The notes below the pieces were generated by a model. The model saw only the letters and a program-made list of their open reading frames with translations. It did not search any database and was not told the origin of the DNA. A stretch of 7,675 bases of DNA, from contig RDYY01000066.1 of NCBI GenBank assembly GCA_004293505.1, positions 1 through 7,675 of the forward strand, given 5' to 3'. This document shows, one piece after another, positions 5,859 through 7,675 of this stretch; within the stretch, counting starts at the first letter, position 1; each line of letters begins with the position of its first letter. The stretch comes from Sphingobacteriia bacterium. GTDB lineage: Bacteria > Bacteroidota > Bacteroidia > Chitinophagales > Chitinophagaceae. The position numbers and the translations under genes are program-made.

Positions 5859-7153
5859 GCGGTAAATCTTTTTCGGTCAACTTCACCTACCAAAAATACC
5901 GAGCCACAGACCAAGACCAAGTCTCCGGGGTGGGCAAGCGTAAGAGCAGCCCCAATGGCCTCATTCACGGAGGAATAGACCTGTCCTTTTAAACCATGGG
6001 CCAAAGCTGCTTCCATTAAATCGCCTGCTTCCAGGGCCCGGGGAATATGGGCTTGGGTAAAATAATAATCTGCACCCGGTGGCAAGAGGGCCAGCACAGC
6101 GGCAATGTCTTTGTCTTTGACCATGCCCAAGACCCAGTGCACTTTTGCGTAGGCCGACAACTCAATTTGTTCCAAGACCAATTTCATGCCATCCATATTG
6201 TGGGCCACGTCCAACACCAAGTCGGGACTCTCTTGTAATTTTTCCCATCGGCCATGGAATCCGGTCAATGACCTAACATTTTTCAAAGCATGTTGAACGG
6301 TTTTTTCTGGGAGGTTCCAACCCTGCAAACGCAGTTGGTGCAAGGCTTCTAGAAGGGTAATCAGGTTCTTGGTTTGGTAGTAACCCGGTAGGTCCAAGCA
6401 ATAATGTTGGTAAGCATTGCCCGCCACTTCCACTACGGTGACGTCTAATTGTTTGCCTGTCCACACCCAATCATTTACATAGCGTTGGTGTTGGGCAAAA
6501 ACAAGGGGACTGTTCACGGCAGCCGCCTGAAAAATGGGCTGGGTTTCGGGGAGGGTTTCGCCAATGACAACGGGTACGCCATTTTTGATGATGCCGGCTT
6601 TTTCAAAAGCAATGGCTTCCAAACTATTGCCCAAAAGGTTCATGTGGTCCCAGCCAATTTGGGTGATGATGCTGAGTTGGGGCAGGATAACATTGGTACT
6701 GTCTAATCTGCCCCCCAATCCTGTTTCAATCACGGCAATGTCTACCGATTCGGCCCTGAAATAATCAAATGCCATGGCCACAGTGATCTCAAAAAAACTG
6801 GGTTCCAGGGTTTCGATCAGGGGGCTGATGCGTTGGGTAAAGTCTACCACAAAGTCTTTACTGCACATTGCTCCATTGATCTTGATGCGCTCCCTGAAAT
6901 CTTCCAAATGGGGTGAAGTATACAAGCCTGTTTTATAACCTGCTGCTTGCAAACAAGCAGCCAACATGTGACTGACCGACCCCTTGCCATTGGTACCCGC
7001 CACGTGAATGGTTTTGAATGCTTTTTGGGGCTCTCCCAAGGCAGTACACAAAGCCACTGTGTTGTGTAGGTCTTTTTTATAAGCAGCCGCACCCATGCGA
7101 CTGAACAAAGGCAATTTTTGGAACAAGAAAGCAAGGGTCTCGGAATAATTCAT
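5855..7153 (-). CDS. folC: Bifunctional dihydrofolate synthase / folylpolyglutamate synthase
   Basis: Mur-ligase-family enzyme that adds glutamate to dihydropteroate and then to reduced folates using ATP; cytosolic. The 432 residues fit the family. Visible motifs: P-loop GTNGKGS (53-59), LYTSPHLEDFRERIKING with the family's TSPHL at 79-83, the ETGLGGRLDSTN segment (143-154), IGWDHMNLLG with H170, and EKAGI with K185, the position of the carbamylated lysine described in Lactobacillus casei FPGS. In the C-terminal domain LDVAHNMDG (314-322) corresponds to the usual LDGAHNP motif, and the end carries VCGSVFLVGEV. ATG7153 is the natural start because MNYSETLAFLFQKLPLF is the typical Bacteroidota N-terminus. 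It lies 57 bp after the DUF2490 gene on the same strand, so it may be cotranscribed or have its own promoter. Its stop overlaps that of the second Nudix gene. Whether both activities are present cannot be decided by eye; with no second folC in view, bifunctional is the default. Confidence 0.95.
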   Translation of the reverse strand: MNYSETLAFLFQKLPLFSRMGAAAYKKDLHNTVALCTALGEPQKAFKTIHVAGTNGKGSVSHMLAACLQAAGYKTGLYTSPHLEDFRERIKINGAMCSKDFVVDFTQRISPLIETLEPSFFEITVAMAFDYFRAESVDIAVIETGLGGRLDSTNVILPQLSIITQIGWDHMNLLGNSLEAIAFEKAGIIKNGVPVVIGETLPETQPIFQAAAVNSPLVFAQHQRYVNDWVWTGKQLDVTVVEVAGNAYQHYCLDLPGYYQTKNLITLLEALHQLRLQGWNLPEKTVQHALKNVRSLTGFHGRWEKLQESPDLVLDVAHNMDGMKLVLEQIELSAYAKVHWVLGMVKDKDIAAVLALLPPGADYYFTQAHIPRALEAGDLMEAALAHGLKGQVYSSVNEAIGAALTLAHPGDLVLVCGSVFLVGEVDRKRFTA

Positions 7154-7180
7154 GGCAGGGTTCTCTGCGCAAATATGGGC

Positions 7181-7199
7181 AAAAAAAACAAGGGTTGTT
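7181..7199 (-). terminator. Weak hairpin plus T8 run between the DUF2490 gene and folC
   Basis: Read on the - strand, AACAA-CCC-TTGTT (7199-7187) is a 5-bp stem that runs straight into a stretch of T (to 7181). The order matches an intrinsic terminator for the DUF2490 gene, but the stem has only one G-C pair and a 3-nt loop, so it would be weak. CATATTTG further downstream (about 7175-7168) matches seven of eight positions of the -7 pattern counting the free ones, but has no TTG at usable spacing. Confidence 0.2.
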
Positions 7200-7210
7200 G
7201 CAGGTACGCA

Positions 7211-7675
7211 TCATTCTTCGCCAGCGCTGAAAAGGGCGGCATGGGATGATTTGGACTTTGAAAAATTGGGGCTGTAATAAAAAAACAAGCGCAGGGTATG
7301 GTTGCGGTCGTATTGGTAGCCAGTATATTTTTGTTGGAAGACTTGCATGTAGCCAAAATCAAATGCCAGGTCTTTGTTGATTTTTTGGCGAATGCCCAAA
7401 AAAATACGGTTTTGGTCCATGGCATTGTAAACGACTTCCTTGCCCATGTGCATCAAAATTTCATCGGCCAAGACCAAGGAAGGGTATTTTGGGTGGGCAA
7501 AAACAGGGAGGGTAAAGGAGAGGAGGTAACGAATGCGGTTGGTAAAGCGAAACTGACCAGTGGATACCCCACCAGTTATTTTTTCTTGCCAACGTTGTTC
7601 ATTGCGCAAGCGATTCAAGACCGATACTTTGCCCCATTTACTGGCATATTGGGCTTGTTGGTAAATCCTGTTTTC
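7211..7675 (-). CDS. DUF2490 family protein, C-terminal part (5' end beyond window)
   Basis: The frame is open to the right edge of the window, so only the last 154 residues are seen, beginning ENRIYQQAQYASKWGKVSVLNRLRNEQRW. The alternation of strands rich in Y, F and R (RIYQQ..., LNRLRNEQRW, RFTNRIRYLLSFTLP, NRIFLGIRQKI, LAFDFGYMQVFQQKY, HTLRLFFYYSPNF) fits DUF2490, a Bacteroidota family of predicted outer-membrane beta-barrel-like proteins of unknown function. The family core ends at about FFYYSPNF; the remaining Ser-rich tail SKSKSSHAALFSAGEE is unlike a barrel C-terminus. A signal peptide is expected at the unseen N-terminus. It lies upstream of folC on the same strand with a 57-bp gap. 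No function can be given. Confidence 0.75.
   Translation of the reverse strand, partial: ENRIYQQAQYASKWGKVSVLNRLRNEQRWQEKITGGVSTGQFRFTNRIRYLLSFTLPVFAHPKYPSLVLADEILMHMGKEVVYNAMDQNRIFLGIRQKINKDLAFDFGYMQVFQQKYTGYQYDRNHTLRLFFYYSPNFSKSKSSHAALFSAGEE

Noticed and set aside
7168..7175. CATATTTG as a folC promoter -7 element
   Set aside because: First position mismatched, and the only nearby TTG is 11 nt away, too close for a -33 element.
7150..7425. - strand frame spanning the DUF2490/folC gap in a different phase
   Set aside because: It overlaps the DUF2490 coding frame out of phase, covers the noncoding gap and shows no domain.

Overview
The window looks like a piece of a Bacteroidota chromosome, probably from the Saprospiria/Chitinophagia side. 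This rests on protein style (a DUF2490 protein, an aspartate kinase with a short C-terminal regulatory part, a single-chain FolC), on the lack of Shine-Dalgarno sequences before nearly every start, and on TAnnTTTG-type promoter elements. It is densely coding. No tRNA, rRNA, CRISPR array, insertion sequence or attachment site was seen, and no gap without a gene exceeds about 80 bases.

Layout. Positions 1-513 (+) are the 3' end of a hybrid sensor histidine kinase: the last strand of the ATPase domain, a linker and a terminal receiver domain. It converges with lysC (aspartate kinase, 593-1852, -) across a 79-bp gap holding two weak hairpins. lysC is divergent from fbp (class I fructose-1,6-bisphosphatase, 1914-2939, +). 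Their 61-bp gap carries back-to-back TAnnTTTG boxes that form a perfect 7-bp inverted repeat.

fbp opens a tight run of six same-strand genes (1914-5858): fbp, a small signal-peptide/membrane protein, an ABC transporter ATPase, a YfiT/DinB-family putative bacillithiol S-transferase, and two tandem paralogous Nudix hydrolases. Junctions are a 4-bp overlap, a 9-bp gap, then 23-, 4- and 8-bp overlaps, so one transcript with coupled translation is likely. The second Nudix gene runs tail to tail into folC (5855-7153, -), and the two stop codons share a TTAA. Upstream of folC on the same strand is the 3' part of a DUF2490 protein that leaves the window at the right edge.

How the genes fit together. 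lysC (entry to the aspartate-family amino acids), fbp (gluconeogenesis) and folC (folate polyglutamylation) are housekeeping functions. The block behind fbp resembles a small housecleaning or detoxification set: a thiol-transferase-like enzyme, two nucleoside-diphosphate-sugar type Nudix enzymes and an ABC ATPase with no permease beside it. That reading is inference from family membership and gene order. No clearly new system is evident. The most unusual signals are the symmetric divergent promoter, a perfect 14-bp inverted repeat inside the second Nudix gene, the Nudix pair with an altered Nudix box in one copy, and the permease-less ABC ATPase.
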